The position numbers and the translations under genes are program-made. 8,164 nt of DNA from Bacteroidota bacterium (GTDB taxonomy: Bacteria > Bacteroidota > Bacteroidia > Bacteroidales > UBA932), in assembly GCA_017860395.1 (NCBI GenBank), contig JAGDMC010000053.1:1-8164 (forward strand), written 5' to 3'. The stretch's first letter is position 1. Every line of letters starts with the position of its first letter. A model generated the notes under the pieces. The model saw nothing but the letters and a program-made list of their open reading frames with translations, had not been told where the DNA came from and did no database searches. This document shows positions 1 through 7,002 of this stretch, in pieces.

Positions 1-225
1 ATTTATAAGAATCCTTTCGGATTTTGGATCAAGTGCAGAGCGTTTAAAAAGTTCCTCAACAATGCGCCTTTTCATCTCTTCAGTTGCCTTGTTGGTGAAT
101 GTTACTGCAAGAATGTGTCGGTATGCAAAGTCGTTGGTAAAGAGCAGCCTCAGATACTCCATTGAGAGGTTGTGGGTTTAGCCTGAACCCGCCGAAGCCT
201 TAAATACTTTAATCTTTCCTCTCAT
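1..225 (-). pseudogene. addA: AddA-like UvrD-family helicase/nuclease, N-terminus, interrupted by in-frame TAA at Walker A
   Basis: This is the first 75 codons of a gene that continues past the left edge. Read from the ATG at 225-223, it gives MRGKIKVFKASAGSG, then TAA (178-180), then THNLSMEYLRLLF and, further on, ILAVTFTNKATEEMKRRI. The first block is the Walker A motif (ASAGSGKT in relatives) and the last is helicase motif Ia of superfamily 1 (UvrD/RecB/AddA). The TAA replaces the Walker A lysine codon, while the frame is open and family-like on both sides, so a single A-to-T change from AAA explains it. The ATG overlaps the stop of the upstream AddB-like gene (TAATG), as expected for an addB-addA pair. 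AddA would supply the ATP-driven DNA translocation of the break-processing complex. The next in-frame ATG (162-160) would restart after the P-loop and give a protein without ATPase activity. Family assignment is solid. Whether the stop is biological or a sequence error cannot be told here. Confidence 0.8.
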
Positions 226-2981
226 TACCTGCAAATTACATTAAACGGGCAAAATTCACATCTTTCAACAATCTCAGTCTGTACAAAAGGAACTGTTTTA
301 TCAAATATTTCTAAAACTTTTGTTCTGAGAAGGTCTTCAAATACATCAGTCATTTCGGGAGTTACCAGCTCTTCGTTTGAATTCCCTTTTACTATTTCCC
401 TCAAAAGATAAGGCGCTGTTATAAGATTCTCTTTTTTGCCGCACATGTATGCATACAAAAACATCTGCCTTGTAACATCGTATTTCTTTTTTGACTCCGA
501 ATCAAAAAGGTCGCTTAAATCGTTATACCTGTCCGGGCCTTTACCTGTCTTATAATCTACAATGCGCAGTATTCCGTCTCTCTCGTCTGTCCTGTCTATT
601 ATTGCCTTAAACATAATGCTTCTCTCCGAATCAAGGGCAAATTCCTTTTTAAGTGTCTGTTCCGAAGATACATACCTGAAAGGGGCAATAGTGATGTCAT
701 ATTCCAGCGTCTTTTCGACATACCGCACAATAAGCTTCTCTACAAGAAGATTATGGCCCTTTATCTCTTTTACTTTTTGAATTTCACAAAAAGCGGATTC
801 AACTGTATTTTCTATTTTATCTTTGCTGCGAATGAGTTCAGTCAGCAATGCCTTTGAAATTACTTTGTTTACGTAAGGTAAATAAAGATTCTCCATAGAT
901 TTGTGAAATATGGTTCCAAATGTATTGGCTTCAACAGATTCCGAAACCTCTTCTTCCTCTTCTACCCTTCTTACATACTTAAAATAAAACCATAACGGGC
1001 ATTTTACGTATGTATTCAGTGCCGAAGCCGATAAAAATTTGTTCCTGCTCAGATAGTTGTTTTCCAGGAGAGACATAACCCCTGAATCCTTTACAACTTC
1101 AATTTTTTCACGGGCTCTTTTTTCTATTCTGTAAGTTGCTATTTTTTCTTTTAAAGGAACTTTGTAATGGTATTTCAGCTGCATTATAAACCGGCTCTGT
1201 TCTCCTGTTACCAGCCCTTCTGTTCTTGTATCATAAAGAAGGAAGAGTTTTTTTGCACGGTAAATTGAGCGGTAAAAGTGATATGCGGTAACACCGTCGC
1301 GGTATTCATAATCCGGAAGGGCAAAGCCTTTTCTCAAATTGTGAGGGATGAACGAATTTGACCCGGAGCGTGTTGGAAATACCCCGTCATTCATTGAGCA
1401 AATAATGAGGTTATCAAAATCAAGGCACCTTGTTTCCAGTACTCCCATTATCTGAAGCCCGGAAAGGGGTTCCCCCCTGAAAGGAATTGAAGTGCTGTTT
1501 ACGAGCTGGCGGAAAAGCCTTAAATATGTATCAATAGACATAGGGATATGAAGGTCCCCGAGCCTTGTTATAAAAGTATACAGATAATAGACAAATTCCT
1601 TTTCTACCCGTGTAATGTCAATTTTTTGAATTATATAATCCAGAACAGAGTGCAGGTATACGGAAAGTTTGTCAATGTTTTCTTCGGGAGCGGCCTTATC
1701 ATCCGTAACTTTTCTGAAAATCATTTGCAAAAGTTCACTCTCCCTGAAAAGCTCCTGTGAAACATAAATAATGTTCCCTTTTATTATTTCATTTTCTGCC
1801 CTTTGAGCATCGTTCCCGGATATGAGTTTTATATAACCGTGCCTGAGCACAGGCAAAACACGCCTGAAATAGAGCGGCCCCTTTTGCAATTCGATAAAAC
1901 TCTCAACGAGTGAAACAATAGAGCCTTCTCTTAGCGGATAACCCATTGTAACATTTATGCTGCCGGCTCCTTCATCCACAGAATGAAGCAAAGGCGTCAG
2001 AAGAGATTCGTCCGGAAGTACAACCGCAGTATTAATTCCCCCTCCGCATAAATTTATTAACTCCCCTGCAATTTTCACCTCTCCTGCCGAGGACGGAACT
2101 CCAATAATTTCAATTTCCGGTTTATAGTCAACAGAGAAGTCTATATCCTCTTTTGAAGGGAAATTAATTATATTATCCCTCATAAAGAGCGAAGCCTTGT
2201 TGTTGACATCGGTAATCATATCTCCGCAAAAATCCCAGTAAAAATCGGCCTTACCCTGTTTTTTCAGGGAGCTCATAAGCAGTTTTTCACAATTGTTGAC
2301 AGCGTTAAAACCTACGAATACAATTTCTCTGTATCCTCCAAGTTTTTCGTGAATATATGATAGATTTCCGTCCTTTTGCGATATGAGAGACTCTGCTATT
2401 TTTCTGTATATCATCCCCTCATATCCGCATCCATCCTTCTCGAGGTCCTCACGAAGCGCTATATAGAGCGGGTAAAGTATTTCCCAAAGAGATTTGAATT
2501 TCAGCTTTTTCTCACTTGAGTCCGATGGCAGGAAACTTGTCCAGAAACTTTTTACGGCTTCCATCTGATTCTCGGTAAGAAATGAATAGTCACTGTCTAT
2601 ATCCTTGAGATCTTTAATGTTTGCAAAGAGTTTTTGCGGATTTACAAGGTATTTGTCCACATCATCAAAGTCGGCAAGAACTATCTCTCCCCAAAACATA
2701 AATTCATCAAAACTCTCCTTCGAACCGGAAAGTCCGATATAAATTCTGTAGAGTCGGAAAAGAACATCCAGCCGGTCTGCAACACGATAACCGGAAAGTC
2801 TTGTAAAAAGATCGTTTATTGTTAAAATCGCAGGAGAAAAAAGCGGCTTATCTGCTACTTCTCCAAGTGACTTCTGAAAGAACAGCCCCGCACGCCTGCC
2901 GGGGAATACAAAACACATTTCGCTTATGTTCTGCCCTTCCCGTGCATAAAAGCGGGAGGCAATCTCCTTCAAAAATTTCAT
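225..2981 (-). CDS. addB: AddB-like PD-(D/E)XK nuclease with Fe-S cluster, recombination repair
   Basis: This 918-residue protein is the probable partner of the AddA-like gene that follows it, in an AddAB/RecBCD-type complex that resects double-strand breaks in the cytoplasm. The N-terminal half is an inactivated helicase-like fold. It opens with FVFPGRRAGLFF (about 24-35), where Gram-positive AddB has a Walker A motif; no GxxGxGK is present. The C-terminus is a RecB-family nuclease: His693 (FHKSME), Asp796 (IIDRTD), Asp809 and Lys811 (VDYKTGKG), and QMFLYAY from Gln839. One cysteine before the nuclease (Cys661) and a terminal C-x2-C-x5-C (Cys908, 911, 917) match the AddB iron-sulfur staple. 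All these catalytic and cluster residues are present. The length is shorter than Bacillus AddB (about 1,160) but fits my recollection of Bacteroidota versions. The ATG overlaps the pgi stop (TAATG) and no Shine-Dalgarno is visible, so translation is likely coupled. The symbol reflects similarity; such proteins are often annotated only as PD-(D/E)XK nuclease family. Confidence 0.88.
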   Translation of the reverse strand: MKFLKEIASRFYAREGQNISEMCFVFPGRRAGLFFQKSLGEVADKPLFSPAILTINDLFTRLSGYRVADRLDVLFRLYRIYIGLSGSKESFDEFMFWGEIVLADFDDVDKYLVNPQKLFANIKDLKDIDSDYSFLTENQMEAVKSFWTSFLPSDSSEKKLKFKSLWEILYPLYIALREDLEKDGCGYEGMIYRKIAESLISQKDGNLSYIHEKLGGYREIVFVGFNAVNNCEKLLMSSLKKQGKADFYWDFCGDMITDVNNKASLFMRDNIINFPSKEDIDFSVDYKPEIEIIGVPSSAGEVKIAGELINLCGGGINTAVVLPDESLLTPLLHSVDEGAGSINVTMGYPLREGSIVSLVESFIELQKGPLYFRRVLPVLRHGYIKLISGNDAQRAENEIIKGNIIYVSQELFRESELLQMIFRKVTDDKAAPEENIDKLSVYLHSVLDYIIQKIDITRVEKEFVYYLYTFITRLGDLHIPMSIDTYLRLFRQLVNSTSIPFRGEPLSGLQIMGVLETRCLDFDNLIICSMNDGVFPTRSGSNSFIPHNLRKGFALPDYEYRDGVTAYHFYRSIYRAKKLFLLYDTRTEGLVTGEQSRFIMQLKYHYKVPLKEKIATYRIEKRAREKIEVVKDSGVMSLLENNYLSRNKFLSASALNTYVKCPLWFYFKYVRRVEEEEEVSESVEANTFGTIFHKSMENLYLPYVNKVISKALLTELIRSKDKIENTVESAFCEIQKVKEIKGHNLLVEKLIVRYVEKTLEYDITIAPFRYVSSEQTLKKEFALDSERSIMFKAIIDRTDERDGILRIVDYKTGKGPDRYNDLSDLFDSESKKKYDVTRQMFLYAYMCGKKENLITAPYLLREIVKGNSNEELVTPEMTDVFEDLLRTKVLEIFDKTVPFVQTEIVERCEFCPFNVICR

Positions 2982-4324
2982 TACAGACTACGCTTTCTAA
3001 GCTCTTTTGCCTGCTCTTCAAAACCAGGCCGGCCAAGAAGGGCAAACATGTTTTTCTTATAATCTTCAACTCCCGGCTGGTCAAAAGGGTTTACGCCCAA
3101 CATATAGGCACTTATACCGCAAGCCTTTTCGAAGAAGAAGAAAAGAGCTCCAAGATTAAACTCATTTATTGATGGCATTGTTACCCTGATATTTGGCACG
3201 CCACCGTCCACATGGGCTATTCTTGTGCCAAGTTCTGCCATTTTATTGCATTCGTCTATCGCTTTTCCTGAAAGAAAATTAAGCCCGTCAAGATTTTGGA
3301 TATCGTTTGAAATTGAGAGCGACCGATTGGCTTTCTCTACACTTAAAACTGTTTCAAAAAGAATCCTCTCGCCGTCCTGTATATACTGACCCATCGAGTG
3401 CAAATCGGAAGTAAAGTTAACAGATGCCGGGAAAATCCCCTTCTTCTCTTTTCCCTCACTCTCTCCGTAAAGCTGCTTCCACCACTCTGCAACATATTGC
3501 AGTTTTGGATTATAGTTTACAAAAATCTCAACCTTTTTGCCACTTTCATACAAAGCATTTCTTATTGCTGCATATATCAGGGCCGGATTGTTTTCCGACC
3601 TTTCCGATGTTATTTTTGCCATCTCAGCCGCACCGGCAAGAAGGGATTTGATATCGTACCCTGCAAGCGCAACAGGAAGGAGCCCAACAGGAGTAAGAAC
3701 AGAAAAACGTCCCCCAACATCGTCGGGAATAATAAATGTGGTATAGCCTTCGTTGTCTGCAAGCTTTCTCAAAGCACCTTTTGAACTGTCGGTTACTGCC
3801 ACAATTCTTTTTGCACTCTCTTTCCTTCCGTATTTGTCTTCAAAGAATTTCTTTATAATCCTGAATGCAACTGCCGGTTCTGTTGTTGTTCCCGACTTTG
3901 ATATCACTACCGCCGCTGCAGAGCGCTCTCCCAAAACATCCATAAGTTCGGACAAATACTCTTCAGAAAGATTTTGTCCTGCAAATACGATTTTTGGCCC
4001 CTTAAACGTCTTGCCGTAAAGGTCAAAATGATGTGAAAGGGCTTCAATGGAAGCTTTTGCGCCAAGGTATGACCCTCCTATTCCAATAACAACTACTATT
4101 TCTATCTCTTTTTTCCATCTTTCGGAAACAAGTTCAATTTCCCCGATTACAGATTTATCTGATTCCGAAGGTAAATCGAGCCATCCCAGAAATTCACTGC
4201 CTTTTCCATCTCTGCCTTCAAGAGTATCAAATGCTTTAAGAGCATTCCCGAATGCCTGCTCTATTTGACCGGTAGTAAGAAAATGCCTGGTTGCATTAAA
4301 ATCTACTTTTATAATCTTTTCCAT
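2981..4324 (-). CDS. pgi: Glucose-6-phosphate isomerase
   Basis: This enzyme interconverts glucose 6-phosphate and fructose 6-phosphate in glycolysis and gluconeogenesis, in the cytoplasm. At 447 residues it is the short bacterial form. It has two sugar-isomerase domains: VIGIGGSYLGAKA (79-91) and the phosphate-binding SKSGTTTEP (142-150), then DVGGRFSVLTPVG (202-214). The catalytic set is recognisable: Glu288 in YGESEGK, His309 in DLHSMGQY and Lys423 in VEDYKKN. These sit two positions before the residues I recall for the Bacillus enzyme (Glu290, His311, Lys425). The start lies 3 bp after the gpsA stop and the stop overlaps the addB start, so it is the second gene of the gpsA-pgi-addB-addA unit. 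There is no Shine-Dalgarno before the ATG. The gpsA-pgi adjacency is, from memory, common in Bacteroidales. The protein looks complete and functional. Confidence 0.97.
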   Translation of the reverse strand: MEKIIKVDFNATRHFLTTGQIEQAFGNALKAFDTLEGRDGKGSEFLGWLDLPSESDKSVIGEIELVSERWKKEIEIVVVIGIGGSYLGAKASIEALSHHFDLYGKTFKGPKIVFAGQNLSEEYLSELMDVLGERSAAAVVISKSGTTTEPAVAFRIIKKFFEDKYGRKESAKRIVAVTDSSKGALRKLADNEGYTTFIIPDDVGGRFSVLTPVGLLPVALAGYDIKSLLAGAAEMAKITSERSENNPALIYAAIRNALYESGKKVEIFVNYNPKLQYVAEWWKQLYGESEGKEKKGIFPASVNFTSDLHSMGQYIQDGERILFETVLSVEKANRSLSISNDIQNLDGLNFLSGKAIDECNKMAELGTRIAHVDGGVPNIRVTMPSINEFNLGALFFFFEKACGISAYMLGVNPFDQPGVEDYKKNMFALLGRPGFEEQAKELRKRSL

Positions 4325-4327
4325 AAA

Positions 4328-5341
4328 TTACTGCAATTGTTCGGTTAACTGTTTAATGATATATGCAGGATACTTGTGTTCATAAAGTATCTTATACATC
4401 GCCTCTGCAATTGGCATGTCCACATTGTATTTCTTGTTTATTTCGTAAATACATTTGGTGCCGTAATAACCTTCGGCAACCATGTTCATTTCAACCTGTG
4501 CAGAGTGTACGGAATATCCCTTGCCAATCATACTGCCGAATGTTCTGTTTCTGCTGAACTGGGAATAACATGTAACAAGCAGGTCTCCCAGATAGGCCGA
4601 TTTAGAGGTTTTTCTGTTAGAATCCGGGTGAGTGGCATGAAGGAAGTCCCTCATTTCGTGGAATGAATTCGTAATGAGAACAGCCATAAAGTTGTCTCCG
4701 TAAGAAAGAGCGTGGCAGACACCTGCTGCAACAGCATAAATGTTTTTAAGAACAGCCGCATATTCAACTCCGTAGATATCGGTTCCCGGAACTGTCTTAA
4801 TATAACTGCAGGTAAACACATCGCAAAGCGAGCGTGCAACTTCTATGTACTTGCTGGAAAGAGTAAGATATGAAAGCCTTTCCATGGCTACTTCTTCGGC
4901 GTGGCAAGGGCCGCTTATAACTGCTATCCTGCCATATGGTACAAAATGGTTAATGTTAAAATACTCCGCTATGGTAATATTGTCTACTGGAACCATGCCT
5001 TTAATGGCTGTAACAATAAACTTATCCTCAAGAGAGCGTTTAATTTTAATTGCCTCGTTCATAAAATAGGCAGACGGTATCGTAAACAGCAGAACATCTG
5101 CAGAATCTATTACTTCATTAATGTCGGAGCTGAAGTCAATTTTTGAAGATTCAAACTGAACCGCCTGAAGGTAATATGGATTGTGTCCTGTTTGTTTAAG
5201 CTGGTCCATCATCTCATCATCCCTCACATACCAGGAAATCCGCTCCTGATGATTAAGCAGCAGTTTTGCCAGAGCCGTTGCCCAGCTTCCGCTGCCAATC
5301 ATTGCATAGCGAAGGTCCTTTCTTTCAAAGAAATTATCCAT
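4328..5341 (-). CDS. gpsA: NAD(P)-dependent glycerol-3-phosphate dehydrogenase
   Basis: This enzyme reduces dihydroxyacetone phosphate to sn-glycerol 3-phosphate, the backbone precursor of phospholipids, in the cytoplasm. With the start at 5341 it has 337 residues, normal for the family. The Rossmann nucleotide-binding motif is MIGSGSWATALA (14-25). Further family motifs are TAIKGM with Lys114, SGPCHAEEVA (143-152), the catalytic lysine Lys199 in AAVLKN, SRNRTFG (263-269) and VAEGYYGTK (288-296). The open frame extends 20 codons upstream to 5401. I reject that start because the segment contains the candidate promoter (TATATTTG at 5386-5379), and because family members begin a few residues before the Rossmann strand. 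It is the first gene of the unit followed by pgi, 3 bp away. Its promoter interleaves with that of divergent mqnC. Confidence 0.95.
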   Translation of the reverse strand: MDNFFERKDLRYAMIGSGSWATALAKLLLNHQERISWYVRDDEMMDQLKQTGHNPYYLQAVQFESSKIDFSSDINEVIDSADVLLFTIPSAYFMNEAIKIKRSLEDKFIVTAIKGMVPVDNITIAEYFNINHFVPYGRIAVISGPCHAEEVAMERLSYLTLSSKYIEVARSLCDVFTCSYIKTVPGTDIYGVEYAAVLKNIYAVAAGVCHALSYGDNFMAVLITNSFHEMRDFLHATHPDSNRKTSKSAYLGDLLVTCYSQFSRNRTFGSMIGKGYSVHSAQVEMNMVAEGYYGTKCIYEINKKYNVDMPIAEAMYKILYEHKYPAYIIKQLTEQLQ

Positions 5342-5378
5342 GTCGATATAAAATTGTTTATCCAGGTTTTTAGTAACA

Positions 5379-5409
5379 CAAATATACCCATTTTGTAACA
5401 TTTTCTAAA
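5379..5409 (-). promoter_or_regulatory. Candidate Bacteroidota-type promoter for gpsA-pgi-addB-addA
   Basis: On the minus strand, TATATTTG (5386-5379) is a perfect match to the Bacteroidota -7 consensus TAnnTTTG. It is preceded after 19 bp by TTTA (5409-5406), one mismatch from the -33 consensus TTTG. Transcription would start roughly around 5372, giving a leader of about 30 bases before the gpsA ATG at 5341. The spacing is as expected for the family sigma factor. This is motif matching only. Confidence 0.5.
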
Positions 5410-5426
5410 TAAAACTTCTACTTTTG
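5392..5426 (+). promoter_or_regulatory. Candidate Bacteroidota-type promoter for mqnC
   Basis: TACTTTTG (5419-5426) is a perfect TAnnTTTG -7 match on the plus strand. The nearest TTTG upstream is at 5392-5395, leaving a 23-bp spacer, a little longer than the usual 19-21, so the -33 assignment is weaker than the -7. Transcription would start near 5432, about 20 bases before the ATG at 5454. The elements interleave with those of the opposite gpsA promoter. Confidence 0.45.
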
Positions 5427-5453
5427 CAGACACATTATGTGGAAACTAAAATA

Positions 5454-6539
5454 ATGGATATTAAGACATTGCATAACAAAGCCTTAGACGGCAGCCCTCT
5501 GACTCTTCAGGAGGGAGTTTTTCTATATACAAACAGTACTGCACAGGAACTCTTTTCTCTGGCAAACCGGATAAGGTTTAAACTAAACCCCGCTCAAAAG
5601 GTAAGCTGGCAAATTGACCGGAATGTGAATTACACAAATATCTGCATCTCCGGTTGTCTGTTTTGCAACTTTCATTGTACCATATCACAGAGTGATAAGG
5701 GATACACGGCAACAAAAGACGAGTACAGGGAAAAGATTGCCGAGCTCCGGATGATGGGAGGCGATCAGATATTGCTTCAGGGCGGGCTTCACCCGAATTA
5801 CGATATCACTTTCTACGAACAACTATTCACAGACATTAAGTCCATAGATCCGGAACTAAAGCTCAACGCACTTGGCCCGCCGGAGGTTGCGCATATTGCC
5901 AGGATAAGCAAAATATCAATAGAAGAGACTCTCCGCAGATTAATTGCTGCGGGCCTCACATCTCTTCCCGGAGCAGGAGCAGAAATACTGTCGGACAGAG
6001 TAAGAAAAGTTCTCTCTCCGGCAAAACCAAACAGCGCAAAGTGGGTTGAGGTGATGAAATGCGCACACCGGCTTGGACTCGGCTCTACAGCCACAATGGT
6101 ATACGGGCATATCGAGACTCTTGAAGAGAGAATTGGTCACCTGGTTACTATCCGGGAAATTCAGGACTGCAAACCAAAGGAGGCTCCGGGTTTCCGGGCA
6201 TTCATCTGCTGGCCTATGCAAACAGAGGATACTAAACTTGCCCAAATGTTTTCAATAACCCCTCTCAGTGCGGTAGAACACCTGAAAATGGTTGCAATCT
6301 CGAGGATAATGTTAAACAATATTCCTCATATCCAGGCATCATGGCTCACCATAGGACCAGAACTGGGAAAGATTGCGCTCCATTGCGGTGCCGATGACAT
6401 GGGATCAATTATGATTGAGGAAAATGTAGTCTCTTCTGCGGGTGCAGATTATAGAAGGAATAAAGAGGAGATGCAAAAAATGATAACCGATGCCGGATTT
6501 GAACCCTGGCTCAGGAATCAGGATTACTCTCCGCGTTAA
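5454..6539 (+). CDS. mqnC: Cyclic dehypoxanthinyl futalosine synthase, radical SAM (menaquinone synthesis)
   Basis: This radical SAM enzyme cyclises dehypoxanthinyl futalosine in the futalosine pathway to menaquinone. The 361-residue frame has WQIDRNVNYTNIC leading into the cluster motif C-x3-C-x2-C (Cys64, 68, 71). It then shows GGDQILLQGG (102-111), LGPPEVAH (140-147), SLPGAGAEIL (170-179), TATMVYGHIETLEER (212-226), ASWLTIG (295-301) and GADDMGSIMIEENVV (312-326). This set fits MqnC better than the related aminofutalosine synthase MqnE or CofH. Two spots differ from what I recall of relatives: FICWPMQ (usually FIPWPFQ) and GLHPNY (usually GHHPDL). A TTG at 5424 would add 10 residues, but it lies inside the -7 motif; the ATG at 5454, with GGAA 9 bases before it, is preferred. 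No other mqn gene is in the window. The 3' end overlaps convergent rnhA by 29 bp. Confidence 0.88.
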   Translation: MDIKTLHNKALDGSPLTLQEGVFLYTNSTAQELFSLANRIRFKLNPAQKVSWQIDRNVNYTNICISGCLFCNFHCTISQSDKGYTATKDEYREKIAELRMMGGDQILLQGGLHPNYDITFYEQLFTDIKSIDPELKLNALGPPEVAHIARISKISIEETLRRLIAAGLTSLPGAGAEILSDRVRKVLSPAKPNSAKWVEVMKCAHRLGLGSTATMVYGHIETLEERIGHLVTIREIQDCKPKEAPGFRAFICWPMQTEDTKLAQMFSITPLSAVEHLKMVAISRIMLNNIPHIQASWLTIGPELGKIALHCGADDMGSIMIEENVVSSAGADYRRNKEEMQKMITDAGFEPWLRNQDYSPR

Positions 6540-7002
6540 ACAGAGAGCTCTCTTTATCTGCAAGATATCCTGTATCCGAAGGAAGGTTTTTACTCAATGC
6601 AGCCTCTACGGCCAGAACATCGCACCTTTCATTTTCTTTATGACCGGCGTGCCCTTTTATCCACACAAATTTGACTTTGTGAAGCCTGTATATTTTAAGG
6701 AAACGTTCCCATAAATCCGGGTTTTTCTTTTTGGAAAATCCTTTTTTCTCCCAGTCAAAAAGCCATCCCTTGTTTACAGCATCGCAAACATAAGAGGAAT
6801 CGGAATAAACTGTTATTACGGACCCGCTTTTTTTGAGAGCTTCAAGGCCAACTATAACCGCAAGAAGTTCCATGCGGTTATTTGTAGTTAAAAGATATCC
6901 GCCGGATAACTCTTTCCTGTGACTTCCGCTTTTAAGAACAACCCCGTAACCTCCGGGGCCGGGATTACCCCTCGATGCTCCGTCGGTAAAAAGCTCAATC
7001 AT
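6511..7002 (-). CDS. rnhA: Ribonuclease HI
   Basis: This enzyme cuts the RNA strand of RNA/DNA hybrids, removing primers and R-loops. At 163 residues it is near the E. coli size (155). All catalytic acids are present: Asp7 (FTDGAS), Glu45 (NNRMEL), Asp68 (YSDSSYV) and Asp128 (NERCDVLA). The active-site loop histidine is His118 (KGHAGH), equivalent to E. coli His124. The basic substrate-binding handle is present (KGWLFDWEKKGFSKKKN, 78-94) but lacks a few residues found in E. coli. After about residue 137 the tail is polar and not recognisably conserved, and its last codons run antisense to the mqnC 3' end. The start overlaps the pdxA stop by 8 bp and has no Shine-Dalgarno, so expression probably depends on the pdxA transcript. 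Confidence 0.96.
   Translation of the reverse strand: MIELFTDGASRGNPGPGGYGVVLKSGSHRKELSGGYLLTTNNRMELLAVIVGLEALKKSGSVITVYSDSSYVCDAVNKGWLFDWEKKGFSKKKNPDLWERFLKIYRLHKVKFVWIKGHAGHKENERCDVLAVEAALSKNLPSDTGYLADKESSLFNAESNPDS

Noticed and set aside
178..180. Programmed recoding of TAA to lysine in the AddA-like gene
   Set aside because: TAA terminates at least four other genes in this window, no known system inserts lysine at TAA, and a point mutation or sequence error is simpler.
2848..3084. A 78-codon minus-strand frame across the pgi-addB junction
   Set aside because: It runs in another frame through the conserved pgi C-terminus and addB N-terminus, and its residues resemble no family.
3125..3140. 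A GAA repeat in pgi encoding a run of phenylalanines, as a phase-variable tract
   Set aside because: It is only a few units long, trinucleotide changes would not shift the frame, and the segment fits the conserved pgi fold.
3398..3784. A 128-codon plus-strand open frame inside pgi
   Set aside because: It is antisense to a clearly conserved enzyme, has no recognisable domain, and has the composition expected of a shadow frame.
5940..6245. A 101-codon minus-strand frame inside mqnC
   Set aside because: It is antisense to conserved MqnC motifs; its cysteine-rich translation shows no ordered motif.
6542..6553. The 12-bp palindrome AGAGAGCTCTCT just after the mqnC stop, as a terminator
   Set aside because: As a hairpin it gives only a four-base stem with a four-base loop, followed by just a few T residues, and it lies within rnhA codons.
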